Positions 16,106 to 24,484 of a stretch of DNA of 44,639 nucleotides are shown here, in pieces. The stretch lies in assembly GCA_041846575.1 (NCBI GenBank), contig JBGZFC010000029.1, forward strand, positions 1 through 44,639. The letters are read 5' to 3'. This DNA is from JBGZFC01 sp041846575. Its GTDB lineage: Bacteria; Bacteroidota; Bacteroidia; Bacteroidales; Dysgonomonadaceae. Position 1 is the stretch's first letter, and every line of letters starts with the position of its first letter. Under the pieces are notes generated by a model. The model worked only from the letters and a program-made list of their open reading frames with translations. It ran no database searches and was not told the DNA's origin. Both the position numbers and the translations under genes were made by a program.

Positions 16106-17941
16106 CTATTTGGTCTTGTCTGAATCTTTTATTACCAGCATTTGGCACTCTTTGCAATCGAATTGTAGTTTTAACCGAACATTGTTGTTTACCAAATACA
16201 GTGGCTCTTTAAATGGTGTTGATTTCGACTTGTTTGTTTTTGTGCAGTATCCCATCGCAAATTTGATGCAATATTTTGTAAACATCAATGGCTCATCTTG
16301 TCTTGGTGCAATCTCGAATGCGGGTTGCAGAATTTTTGATTGATGTTGAGTGTAAAATGCATGACTGTTTTTGTTGGAAATATTGTGCAGATAGGTCAGC
16401 TCTTTTTGTGGAAATGCGTGCGATGTAGGTTCTATTTTTTTTATCTCTTGTTTGTAAGATATTTTTCTTGCCGATAACAGTCTGTCGATTAGTTTTTTAC
16501 GCCAATCGGTTAGTGCTGATGACGGAATAAACCAATCTTGCGAGAATTTTATATTTACCTCTTTTACTTCTACAATGGTATTCCCGGTTTTTGAGAGTTG
16601 AAGGCGAATATTTTCATAGGGAGATTTGTTTGCCGGATTTTTTTCAAATGTTTCAACTATGATCGCTTCATTGTCGTATTCATCCGTTATTTGCAACGCA
16701 AATCCGAAACCGACTTCAAATAAGTTTATTTTGGCGGATATTTTTCGTTCGGCTGTATTTTTTAGTAATGTTTGCTCAAATTCGTGGTCGTAATTTTTAT
16801 ATATTTTCGTGCCAATATTTAATTTCGGCATTTTTGCGGGGAAAACCGTGTTTCCTTCAACGCTGTTTACACGAAATCCGTCCAATCCGTTTTCGGTTGT
16901 ATAGCACAAACCGTCGCCATTGTTAATCTTCTTTTTGGTGTTGATTATTATGTTTCTTTTGCCGATTGACTTTACAGTACCTAAATATTCTCCGATAGAT
17001 TTAGGTGATAGCGGCGATTCAATACCTGCTTGTCTTCCGTTTGAGAAATAGTCGGTAAATCCACGATTAAAGCTTTTCGATAGATTTGGGTCAAAATCCA
17101 CATTGTTGCTACCCGACGAAGCACGGACATATTCGCTTCGTCGAGCGAAAATTTCGTCCAATTTTTTGCGATATGCCGCCACAATATTTTTCACGTACGA
17201 CACATCTTTTAGTCGCCCTTCAATCTTCAAAGATGAAACGCCGGCATCTAAAAGATTTTCCAAATTATGGAATTGATTAAAATCTTTCAACGACAATAAA
17301 TATTTGTCTTTTTCAATCAATTTACCGTTTGAATCTACCAAATCGTATGGTAAACGACAAAGTTGAGCACATTTGCCTCGATTGGCACTTCTGCCCGATA
17401 TTGCTTGGCTTAAATAGCATTGACCGCTATACGAAACACAGAGAGAGCCGTGTATAAACACCTCCAAAGCCACCGTTGTGTTTTCGGCTATTTCTGCTAT
17501 TTCATTAAAAGAGAGTTCACGAGCCAAAACAACTTGCGTAAAACCTGCCTTTTCCAAAAAACGAACTTTTTCTACCGTCCTGTTATCGGCTTGTGTGCTT
17601 GCATGAAGTGGAATAGGGGGCAAGTTGAGTTGCAAAATCCCCATATCTTGTATGATAAGTGCATCCACACGAACCTTATAAAGTTGCCATATCAGCATTT
17701 CCACTTCGTGTAGTTCGTCATCGTACAAGATTGTGTTTAATGTAACGTAAATTTTTGCGTTGAACAGATGTGCGAATTTCACCAATTCGGCAATATCTTC
17801 TACCGAATTTCCTGCGGCATAACGCGCACTGTATCCATCAATGCCGATATATACTGCATCGGCTCCATGAATAATTGCCTGCTTGCCTATTTCTATATTT
17901 TTTGCCGGAGCAAGAAGTTCTGTTTTTCGGGCAATTTTCAT
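16106..17941 (-). CDS. U32 family protein (RlhA/YegQ-like, peptidase U32)
   Basis: This 611-aa protein starts MKIARKTELLAPAKNIEIGK, with the usual N-terminal TIM-barrel-like U32 domain. The family signature EVFIHGSLCVSYSGQCYLS is at 160-178. Four cysteines (C168, C175, C191, C195) match those that bind an iron-sulfur cluster in U32 RNA-hydroxylation proteins. NRGFTDYF and the long C-terminal part (about 330-611) recall E. coli RlhA, which is needed for hydroxylation of a cytidine in 23S rRNA. Although named peptidase U32, RNA modification is the better guess for this subgroup, and the exact target is unknown. It follows the flavin reductase by 9 bases at the end of the pyrBI run. Confidence 0.85.
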   Translation of the reverse strand: MKIARKTELLAPAKNIEIGKQAIIHGADAVYIGIDGYSARYAAGNSVEDIAELVKFAHLFNAKIYVTLNTILYDDELHEVEMLIWQLYKVRVDALIIQDMGILQLNLPPIPLHASTQADNRTVEKVRFLEKAGFTQVVLARELSFNEIAEIAENTTVALEVFIHGSLCVSYSGQCYLSQAISGRSANRGKCAQLCRLPYDLVDSNGKLIEKDKYLLSLKDFNQFHNLENLLDAGVSSLKIEGRLKDVSYVKNIVAAYRKKLDEIFARRSEYVRASSGSNNVDFDPNLSKSFNRGFTDYFSNGRQAGIESPLSPKSIGEYLGTVKSIGKRNIIINTKKKINNGDGLCYTTENGLDGFRVNSVEGNTVFPAKMPKLNIGTKIYKNYDHEFEQTLLKNTAERKISAKINLFEVGFGFALQITDEYDNEAIIVETFEKNPANKSPYENIRLQLSKTGNTIVEVKEVNIKFSQDWFIPSSALTDWRKKLIDRLLSARKISYKQEIKKIEPTSHAFPQKELTYLHNISNKNSHAFYTQHQSKILQPAFEIAPRQDEPLMFTKYCIKFAMGYCTKTNKSKSTPFKEPLYLVNNNVRLKLQFDCKECQMLVIKDSDKTK

Positions 17942-17950
17942 CAGAAATGT

Positions 17951-18517
17951 CTATTTTTTCTTTTTAGCTGTCCATCCATATTTGCCAATCTCTTCTCCTA
18001 AGGTAAAATAATGCCGGTTTGCGTATGCTATCAGGTTTGCTTTCTCAAATAGCAGAGTATTCGTTTCGGCATCAACAAGCGATTCATCAACTTGAATATT
18101 CACAACTTCGGCAATAAACATATCGTGTGACCCCAATGATATTATCTCTTTCACCCGACATTCGATAGATAGTGGCGATTCGGCAATAATTGGAGCTTGC
18201 ACCATAGTTGCCTTTACCGGAGTCAGATTCATCTCGCTAAACTTATTATAATCTCTACCCGAATGCGACCCGCACCAGTCGGTTTTTTGCGCAAGTTGTT
18301 CGGTAGTCAGATTTATTACGAACTCCATATTGCGTTTAATGATGTCGTAACTATGACGATTGGGACGCACGGAAATATAGCACATGGGAGGATTGCTGCA
18401 TATAGTCCCAGTCCAACTTATGGTGATAATGTTGTATTCGTCAGGAGAACTACCGCAACTTACCATAACGGCAGGCAGTGGATATAGCGAAGTTTCGGGG
18501 TTAATATCTTTTTTCAT
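17951..18517 (-). CDS. flavin reductase family protein (FMN-binding split barrel)
   Basis: This 188-aa protein of the flavin reductase-like, FMN-binding split-barrel family begins near LYPLPAVMVSCGSSPDEYN, the usual start of this domain. It carries NIITISWTGTICSNPPMCYISVRP and FVINLTTEQLA, strands and loops that line the FMN. Such proteins reduce flavin with NAD(P)H or act as flavoprotein oxidoreductases. The substrate here is unknown. It sits between pyrI (39 bases) and the U32 gene (9 bases), which could suggest it supplies electrons or flavin to a neighbour, but that is only context. Confidence 0.85.
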   Translation of the reverse strand: MKKDINPETSLYPLPAVMVSCGSSPDEYNIITISWTGTICSNPPMCYISVRPNRHSYDIIKRNMEFVINLTTEQLAQKTDWCGSHSGRDYNKFSEMNLTPVKATMVQAPIIAESPLSIECRVKEIISLGSHDMFIAEVVNIQVDESLVDAETNTLLFEKANLIAYANRHYFTLGEEIGKYGWTAKKKK

Positions 18518-18556
18518 GTCAATATCGATTTTTATCGGCTTACAGCCAATGTTCTG

Positions 18557-19009
18557 TTATTTTAAAACGATATCCTCTTTATCTATTTTTACCTCGCAAT
18601 AATGACATTGCAACTCTACCTTTTCTTTGTCGATAACATAAAATTTTGTGTGCATTGTCTCGTTGTTGGTAATGCATTTCGGATTGCTGCATTTCACTAT
18701 ATCCGTAATAACATCGGGAAGTGTAACGGCTTTTTTTTCTACTACTTCATAATTTCTGATGATGTTTAGGTTTACGTTTGGTGCTACCACAGCAATTCGA
18801 TTTAACTCATCGTCTCTGAAAAACTTATCGGAAACTTTAATAATCCCTTTAGCTCCCATTTTATCACTTTTCAGGTTATTACCGATGGTAATCGTGTTGT
18901 TAAGTTTTTCCAATTGCAGCAGAGATACTACCTTAAACAGTTGTTCTGTAGGAATATGGTCTATAGCTGTTCCGTTTTCGAGAGCGGCAACTTGTAACTC
19001 TTTTCTCAT
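18557..19009 (-). CDS. pyrI: aspartate carbamoyltransferase regulatory subunit
   Basis: This 150-aa regulatory chain of ATCase binds CTP/ATP in its N-terminal domain and holds the catalytic trimers together through a C-terminal zinc domain. The start KELQVAALENGTAIDHIP is typical. The four zinc ligands are visible as KCSNPKCI and QCHYC near residues 108-140. It follows pyrB by 16 bases, as in E. coli and Bacteroides, so the enzyme should be the allosterically controlled dodecamer. Confidence 0.96.
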   Translation of the reverse strand: MRKELQVAALENGTAIDHIPTEQLFKVVSLLQLEKLNNTITIGNNLKSDKMGAKGIIKVSDKFFRDDELNRIAVVAPNVNLNIIRNYEVVEKKAVTLPDVITDIVKCSNPKCITNNETMHTKFYVIDKEKVELQCHYCEVKIDKEDIVLK

Positions 19010-19025
19010 TTTATTACAGTTTTTA

Positions 19026-19943
19026 TTATTTCACTTCAACATTCATCAAATCACAAATTATGGCTTGGCGAGCAAACATACCGTTTCTGGCTTGTTGAAA
19101 ATAGTATGCTTTTGGATTGTCGTCCACATCTTGAGAAATCTCTTTTACACGTGGAAGCGGATGAAGCACTTTCAAGTTTGGTTTTGAATCACTAAGCATC
19201 GCATTGTGCAGAACATATACATTTTTTACTTTTTCGTACTCCATCAGGTCGGTAAAACGCTCTTTTTGAACTCGTGTCATATACAATATGTCCGAATCAT
19301 TAATGGATTCGGGCGTAAAATCGGTAAACTCTTTGTAAGGAATATTTTTACTGTCGCAAAATTGTTTGTATTTTGCAGGGATGCGAAGTTCATCCGGAGC
19401 AACGAAATTGAATGTCGGTTTGAAATGGGACATACCTTGTATCAGTGAGTGTACGGTACGTCCGTATTTCAGGTCGCCGACTATTGTTATTTTCAGATTT
19501 TCGAGAGAGCCTTGTGTTTCGTAGATAGTGAACAGGTCGAGCATTGTTTGAGTCGGGTGCTGATTGGAACCATCGCCTGCATTTATAATCGGCACAGGAG
19601 ATACTTCCGAAGCATATCGAGCCGAACCCTCCAAGTGATGGCGCATGATAATCAAATCGACATAATTACTTACCATTAAAATGGTGTCTTTCAAAGACTC
19701 ACCTTTGGTTGAGCTGCTTGTTGCGGCATCAGAAAATCCTATAATTCTTCCGCCAAGTCTGTTAACGGCAGTTTCGAAGCTAAGTCTTGTTCGGGTGGAA
19801 GGCTCAAAAAAAAGTGTGGCACATACGTGTCCTTTTAATAAATCTCGGTTAGGATTTACTTTAAATTTTTCAGCACTCTTTATGATGCGTAAAATATCCT
19901 CTTTTTCGTAATCGTTTATGTTGACTAAACTTTTTGGTTTCAT
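19026..19943 (-). CDS. pyrB: aspartate carbamoyltransferase catalytic subunit
   Basis: This 305-aa cytoplasmic enzyme joins carbamoyl phosphate and aspartate, the committed step of pyrimidine synthesis. The carbamoyl-phosphate loop FFEPSTRTRLSFE is at about 46-58. The HPTQTMLDLFTIYE segment and HPLPRVKEISQDVDDNPKA (aspartate site, about 262-280) are intact. It is the first gene of a minus-strand run pyrB-pyrI-flavin reductase-U32 and diverges from gapA. Length is normal. Confidence 0.97.
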   Translation of the reverse strand: MKPKSLVNINDYEKEDILRIIKSAEKFKVNPNRDLLKGHVCATLFFEPSTRTRLSFETAVNRLGGRIIGFSDAATSSSTKGESLKDTILMVSNYVDLIIMRHHLEGSARYASEVSPVPIINAGDGSNQHPTQTMLDLFTIYETQGSLENLKITIVGDLKYGRTVHSLIQGMSHFKPTFNFVAPDELRIPAKYKQFCDSKNIPYKEFTDFTPESINDSDILYMTRVQKERFTDLMEYEKVKNVYVLHNAMLSDSKPNLKVLHPLPRVKEISQDVDDNPKAYYFQQARNGMFARQAIICDLMNVEVK

Positions 19944-19977
19944 CTGCTTAATGTTTGAAATGAGTACAATAATATTA

Positions 19978-19985
19978 CAAAAGTA
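19978..19985 (-). promoter_or_regulatory. -7 element of pyrB promoter
   Basis: TACTTTTG on the minus strand, 34 bases before the pyrB ATG, fits TAnnTTTG. No good -33 element is seen. No leader peptide or attenuator structure is visible in the short leader. Confidence 0.45.
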
Positions 19986-20125
19986 AAAAAAAGCAAGAAA
20001 AAAGGGAATGAATTGAATGAAAAATTCTGTAATATTTTCATTTTCTGTAACTATTTCATTAATATGTAAATTACTTTGCTGTTTTTTTTTGACATAAATA
20101 ATTTTAATTAAAAGAAAACATTTTG

Positions 20126-20133
20126 TATTTTTG
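20126..20133 (+). promoter_or_regulatory. -7 element of gapA promoter
   Basis: TATTTTTG lies 59 bases before the gapA ATG. The -33 position holds only TTTT, so the match is partial. Confidence 0.45.
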
Positions 20134-20192
20134 TAAGACCATTAAGAAAACAGGTACTAGAAAACATTTATAATAAATAAAATTCAAAGAAT

Positions 20193-21197
20193 ATGATTAA
20201 CGTAGGTATTAACGGATTCGGACGTATTGGTCGTTTGGTTTTCCGTGCATCTCAAAACAGAGACGACATTCAAGTTGTTGGTATCAATGATTTACTAGAT
20301 GTAGATTACATTGCATACATGTTGAAATACGATTCTGTTCACGGTCGTTTCAACGGAACTATTGAAGTAAAAGATGGAAATTTGATTGTAAACGGTGTGA
20401 AAATTCGTGTTACAGCTGAAAAAAATCCGGCTGATTTGAAATGGGGTGATATAGGTGTTGACTATGTAGTGGAATCAACAGGTCTTTTCCTTGAAAAAGG
20501 TAAAGCACAAGCTCATATTGACGCAGGTGCAAAATATGTAGTTATGTCTGCACCTTCAAAAGATGATACTCCGATGTTTGTTTGTGGTGTTAACGAGAAA
20601 ACTTATAAAGGAGAACAAATCGTTTCAAACGCATCTTGTACAACAAACTGTTTAGCCCCTGTAGCTAAAGTGTTGCACGATAATTTTGGTATCGTGGAAG
20701 GTTTGATGACTACAGTTCACGCAACTACCGCAACACAGAAAACTGTTGACGGTCCTTCAGCAAAAGATTGGCGTGGTGGACGTGCTGCTGGTGGAAACAT
20801 TATCCCATCATCAACAGGTGCAGCTAAAGCAGTTGGTAAAGTTATTCCCGAATTGAACGGAAAACTTACAGGAATGTCTTTCCGCGTGCCTACATTAGAC
20901 GTTTCTGTGGTTGACTTGACAGTGCGTTTGGCTAAAGAGACAACTTACGAGGAAATTTGCCTTGCAATGAAAAAAGCATCTGAAGGCGAACTTAAAGGAA
21001 TACTTGGATATACAAATGAGGATGTTGTTTCAAGTGACTTTATTGGTGATTCTCGCACTTCTATTTTCGACGAGAAAGCAGGTATCGCAATTAGTCCGAC
21101 ATTTGTGAAAGTTGTTAGCTGGTACGACAACGAGTGGGGATATTCAAATAAAGTATTAGAACTTATCGCTCACATGAATTCTGTAAATAAAAAATAA
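20193..21197 (+). CDS. gapA: glyceraldehyde-3-phosphate dehydrogenase, type I
   Basis: This 334-aa glycolytic enzyme oxidises glyceraldehyde 3-phosphate to 1,3-bisphosphoglycerate with NAD+. The NAD-binding GFGRIGR is at 8-14, with D33 in the position that favours NAD over NADP. SNASCTTNCLAP places the catalytic cysteine at C149, and TVHATTATQKTVDGPS gives the catalytic histidine and phosphate-site residues. WYDNEWGYSNKVLEL near the C-terminus is typical. It is monocistronic, between a divergent pyrB promoter and a strong terminator, as expected for a highly expressed gene. Confidence 0.98.
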   Translation: MINVGINGFGRIGRLVFRASQNRDDIQVVGINDLLDVDYIAYMLKYDSVHGRFNGTIEVKDGNLIVNGVKIRVTAEKNPADLKWGDIGVDYVVESTGLFLEKGKAQAHIDAGAKYVVMSAPSKDDTPMFVCGVNEKTYKGEQIVSNASCTTNCLAPVAKVLHDNFGIVEGLMTTVHATTATQKTVDGPSAKDWRGGRAAGGNIIPSSTGAAKAVGKVIPELNGKLTGMSFRVPTLDVSVVDLTVRLAKETTYEEICLAMKKASEGELKGILGYTNEDVVSSDFIGDSRTSIFDEKAGIAISPTFVKVVSWYDNEWGYSNKVLELIAHMNSVNKK

Positions 21198-21232
21198 TTG
21201 TTTCAACATTATTTAATACAGATATACAACAT

Positions 21233-21264
21233 AAAAAAAACGCCAAAATTTTGGCGTTTTTTTT
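21233..21264. terminator. terminator of gapA
   Basis: A perfect palindrome: eight A, CGCCAAAA, TTTTGGCG, eight T. It begins 35 bases after the gapA stop and is symmetric, so it can also stop minus-strand transcription. Confidence 0.9.
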
Positions 21265-21290
21265 ATTGATTTTGTTTTCGATTTAGCATA

Positions 21291-21322
21291 AAAAAAAGTC
21301 AAACAGAAAGAGCCTGTTTGAC
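21291..21322 (-). terminator. terminator of the ferredoxin gene
   Basis: On the minus strand, GTCAAACAG (21322-21314), a 7-base loop, CTGTTTGAC (21306-21298) and a run of seven T (21297-21291). It lies 27 bases after the ferredoxin stop. Confidence 0.9.
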
Positions 21323-21349
21323 CTGTTTTTTGTCCGATGGATAATACTA

Positions 21350-21517
21350 CTATGCCGGATGAATTGCTTCAGTAGGACATACTTCTGCACATGTTCCACA
21401 ATCTGTACAAATTTCCGGGTCAATAGAGTAGATATCACCCTCTGATATTGCGCTTACAGGGCATTCGTCGATACAAGTACCACATGCAATGCAATCTTCA
21501 CTAATTACGTAAGCCAT
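21350..21517 (-). CDS. 2[4Fe-4S] ferredoxin
   Basis: This gene of 55 codons plus stop encodes a complete clostridial-type bacterial ferredoxin, MAYVISEDCIACGTCIDECP and so on. Two CxxCxxCxxxCP motifs are present (C9, C12, C15, C19 and C37, C40, C43, C47 by count), each binding one [4Fe-4S] cluster. It is a soluble low-potential electron carrier, for instance for pyruvate:ferredoxin oxidoreductase or Rnf in anaerobes. It stands alone with its own promoter and terminator between gapA and porT. Its small size makes it easy to miss in automatic calling. Confidence 0.95.
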   Translation of the reverse strand: MAYVISEDCIACGTCIDECPVSAISEGDIYSIDPEICTDCGTCAEVCPTEAIHPA

Positions 21518-21581
21518 AATAAAAAAATAATTTATTAGTTAAATGTTTTGTGTGATTATGAAATGTTTCACAAATCAGATG

Positions 21582-21611
21582 CAAAGATAATGAGTTTTTT
21601 AAAAATACAAA
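21582..21611 (-). promoter_or_regulatory. promoter of the ferredoxin gene
   Basis: On the minus strand TTTG (21611-21608), 18 bases, TATCTTTG (21589-21582), 64 bases before the ATG. Both boxes match the Bacteroidetes consensus; the spacer is one base short of the usual range. Confidence 0.6.
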
Positions 21612-21829
21612 AAAAATGAGTGTGACTAATTGATGCAAATGCTTGTGTATGATGCCAAATACTCTGTCTGTGCTTATATAAAGATGTTATTATTAGGGGT
21701 TTAGTTTTTTTGTCGCAAAGATTATTTTTACTATTTCTAAATAACGATGTTGTGCCTTTATCGGATAATTATGAATGTTGATATTTGAAAATTATAATAA
21801 GATGTTTAAAAAAGCGTTTATTGTTACGA

Positions 21830-22540
21830 ATGAAGAAGAAAAAACTATACATATTAACGGTACTGTTTGTAGCTGTTTTGCAATCATTGATAGCACAAAA
21901 ACAGGTATTGCAAAACCAACCGTATGCCGACCAGAAGATTTTTCACTTTGGTTTTATGGTTGGTATGCACACGCAAGATTTAATGTTGACACAATCCGGG
22001 CATGTAAACGAGAACGGAGAAGTTTGGTTTGCCGAGATTCCAAATTATTCACCGGGCTTTAGTGTCGGGTTGATTACAGATTTGTATTTGAACTATTACA
22101 TAAATCTGCGAGCAATCCCTACTCTGCATTTAGGTTCTAAAGACTTTGTGTTCAAAGAACAAACTTCGGGTGAAGAGTTCAAAACAGGCATAAGAAACAA
22201 CTATATTACGCTACCTCTGCAGGTTAAGTTTACAACAGGAAGGGTAAATAATTATCGTCCGTACATTATTTTGGGTGGTTATGGAAGCGTAGAGCTTGCT
22301 CCGAGAAAAAATCGTCCGATGTTTTTAAAACCTTTCGATTACGGAATTGAAGTTGGGGTAGGGTGCGACTTCTACATGCCTCTGTTTAAGTTTGCTCCCG
22401 AACTTAAATTTTGTTTCGGGTTAGTAGATTTGAACGAAACAAATCGTGCCGATTTGGTTGATGTTGAACTATTGAAGTATCCGTTGGCAATATCAAAGGC
22501 GACTCAAAGAATGATAGTTCTTTCGTTCAATTTCGAATAG
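21830..22540 (+). CDS. porT: PorT family outer membrane protein (type IX secretion)
   Basis: This 236-aa outer-membrane beta-barrel protein resembles PorT of Porphyromonas gingivalis and SprT of Flavobacterium, which are needed for type IX secretion. The ATG at 21830 opens a proper signal peptide (MKKKKLYILTVLFVAVLQSLIAQ). An upstream TTG in the same frame would add 15 basic residues and is less likely. Typical segments are FHFGFMVGMHTQDLML, ITLPLQVKFTTGR, PYIILGGYGSVEL and the ending RMIVLSFNFE. It is convergent with the GT2 gene with a gap of 5 bases. No other type IX component and no C-terminal sorting domain is visible in this window. Confidence 0.82.
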   Translation: MKKKKLYILTVLFVAVLQSLIAQKQVLQNQPYADQKIFHFGFMVGMHTQDLMLTQSGHVNENGEVWFAEIPNYSPGFSVGLITDLYLNYYINLRAIPTLHLGSKDFVFKEQTSGEEFKTGIRNNYITLPLQVKFTTGRVNNYRPYIILGGYGSVELAPRKNRPMFLKPFDYGIEVGVGCDFYMPLFKFAPELKFCFGLVDLNETNRADLVDVELLKYPLAISKATQRMIVLSFNFE

Positions 22541-22545
22541 TCTTT

Positions 22546-23571
22546 TTATTTTTCGATATCGGGTAACAAATTATATTTTTTCCTGTTTCTGAAATAGTAG
22601 TTCCACAGAATACTTCCTCTGTATTTTCCGGTTAATCTCTCTTTTGTGGTTTTAGCTAAATTCTCTTTTCTATCGGCTTTAAACTCTGCTTTCATTCGGT
22701 AAAAGTCCCTATAAGCAACTATTACCGCTTTAGCACTTGCAAATTTATTATTAAACATGAAATTCAGCATTGCCAAAGCATCCGTAAAGGTACGCATTAT
22801 CAATAAATATGTGATTTTTTTCGAGTTTTTGTAGAGCATCAACAGATTGTTTCTGAAATTCAAATACGTTTTTAGGGGATTTTCTTTATCTAATGATGCT
22901 CCTCCAACGTGATAAACAATTGAATCGGGCAGACAGATAATATTCTCTCCTCTGGCATTTAGTCGCCAACACAAATCAATTTCCTCCATGTGAGCGAAAA
23001 AACGATTATCAAGCCCCCCAATGTCAATGTATTTTTGTCGTCTGATACATAAACATGCTCCACTTGCCCAAAAAACATTAATCGGGTTGTTGTATTGTCC
23101 GATGTCTTCTTCCACATGGTTTAATATGCGACCTCTGCAAAATGGGTATCCGAATTTGTCGATAAATCCGCCCGCAGCGCCGGCATATTCAAAGTGTGTT
23201 TTTTGTTTTTGTGATAATATTTTGGGTTGAATCGCGCAAACTTCGGGATTTTTTTCGAAAAAATATATCATGCTTGAAAGCCAATTTTCGCTTGTTTCGA
23301 TATCTGAGTTTAGCAGCACAACATATTCACTATCTACTTGTTGTATTGCTCTATTGTAGCCTTCGGCAAATCCGTAATTTTTGTCAAAGATAATCAGTCC
23401 AACATCCGGATAATTGTTTTCTACAAAAGCTATAGAATCATCGGTGGAGGCGTTATCGGCAACAATAACTTCTGTTTCGGCATCGAGAGAGTGTGAAACA
23501 ACTGAGGGTAGAAACTTTTCCAACAATTTTCTCCCATTCCAATTCAATATTATTACAGACGTTTTTTTCAT
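22546..23571 (-). CDS. family 2 glycosyltransferase
   Basis: This 341-aa GT-A fold glycosyltransferase begins SVIILNWNGRKLLEKFLPSV. ADNASTDDS is at about 38-46 and the metal/nucleotide-sugar acidic motif LNSDIE has D90. ASGACLCIRR and MEEIDLCWRLNARGE are typical of rhamnosyltransferase-like GT2 enzymes that build cell-surface polysaccharide or LPS. The C-terminal about 100 residues are basic and carry a hydrophobic stretch, suggesting loose membrane contact. It overlaps the acyltransferase gene by 4 bases (ATGA), so both are translationally coupled, consistent with a cell-envelope role. Confidence 0.88.
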   Translation of the reverse strand: MKKTSVIILNWNGRKLLEKFLPSVVSHSLDAETEVIVADNASTDDSIAFVENNYPDVGLIIFDKNYGFAEGYNRAIQQVDSEYVVLLNSDIETSENWLSSMIYFFEKNPEVCAIQPKILSQKQKTHFEYAGAAGGFIDKFGYPFCRGRILNHVEEDIGQYNNPINVFWASGACLCIRRQKYIDIGGLDNRFFAHMEEIDLCWRLNARGENIICLPDSIVYHVGGASLDKENPLKTYLNFRNNLLMLYKNSKKITYLLIMRTFTDALAMLNFMFNNKFASAKAVIVAYRDFYRMKAEFKADRKENLAKTTKERLTGKYRGSILWNYYFRNRKKYNLLPDIEK

Positions 23572-24479
23572 TTCTTTTTCTCGGAATTGTTACTTTTGTT
23601 GTGTTTCCACTTGTTGTGCGACCACAGATAATAGGCAGGGTCATACTTGATTGTCTTTTCAAGTTTTTCCATATATTTCTCCAATACGGCGTTTTCTTCT
23701 TCTAATTTAGCATCGTACGTTATTATTGAGAAATCACCGACATAATAACCTCTTTTTACCTTTTTTATATCCAAATATACTATGGCAAAACCAAACTGTC
23801 GTGCAATTCGTTCCAGTCCGGTAAACACACGAGTTTTCTGATTCAAAAATGTTGTAATATAAGAACTTGCTAATGGTGCTCTTTGGTCGCTTAAAAAGCC
23901 GATAGTCATCGTTTTATTATCCTGATTATTTGTGATGATAGTACGATAAATCGACTTCATTTCGATGCTTTTTGGACTAAATCTGCCTCTTAATTTCAGA
24001 AAAAAACTTTCAAAGGCAGGCGATGATAACTTTTTATAAACTTGCCCTTGCTCTATAATTGGCGACAAATACATGCCGATAGAGGGTACATACTCCCAAT
24101 TGCCGTAATGTCCAAGAGCTAACAAGCAAGAATTGCCGTTGTGGGCGATATGGTTCAGTAAATCGGGATTTCTGAAAACCATTCGTTTTTGTATCTCTTT
24201 ATCCGAAATTCGTAATATTTTGATTGTCTCTACAAAATAGTCGCAAAGATGATGATAAAATCGTTTCTCTATTTTCAATATCTCAGATTTAGATTTTTCC
24301 GGGAACGAATTGAACAGGTTTTTGCGAACAACTCTCTTTCTATATTTAAATATATGATATACAATAATATATAGTATGTCAGAGATTAGGTAAAGTATGC
24401 CGAAAGGAAGAAGAGCTAACACATTGGCAGTTCCATACAGCAGATAATATCCGATTTCTTTTTTATTTTTTTGTGGCAT
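23568..24479 (-). CDS. lysophospholipid acyltransferase family protein (LpxL/HtrB-like)
   Basis: This 303-aa enzyme of the bacterial lipid A biosynthesis acyltransferase family (PF03279 type) adds a secondary acyl chain to lipid A or a related lipid on the inner membrane. One N-terminal hydrophobic stretch (about 18-45) anchors it. The catalytic HX4E motif is GHYGNWE with H124 and E129. Later conserved parts are GFLSDQRAP and ETGLERIARQ-like FTGLERIARQFG. It lies 5 bases after mtaB and overlaps the GT2 gene. The acyl donor and exact acceptor are unknown. Confidence 0.9.
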   Translation of the reverse strand: MPQKNKKEIGYYLLYGTANVLALLPFGILYLISDILYIIVYHIFKYRKRVVRKNLFNSFPEKSKSEILKIEKRFYHHLCDYFVETIKILRISDKEIQKRMVFRNPDLLNHIAHNGNSCLLALGHYGNWEYVPSIGMYLSPIIEQGQVYKKLSSPAFESFFLKLRGRFSPKSIEMKSIYRTIITNNQDNKTMTIGFLSDQRAPLASSYITTFLNQKTRVFTGLERIARQFGFAIVYLDIKKVKRGYYVGDFSIITYDAKLEEENAVLEKYMEKLEKTIKYDPAYYLWSHNKWKHNKSNNSEKKK

Positions 24480-24484
24480 GAATT

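Noticed and set aside
17114..17143. 9-bp perfect inverted repeat CGACGAAGC...GCTTCGTCG inside the U32 gene, partly like the repeat tail near 11160
   Set aside because: It is in frame within a coding region that reads naturally (FARRSEYVRASSGS) between conserved segments, so the palindrome is best explained by codon choice rather than by an inserted repeat.
21785..21829. Upstream TTG start for PorT
   Set aside because: It would place 15 basic residues before the signal peptide; the ATG at 21830 gives a normal signal sequence.
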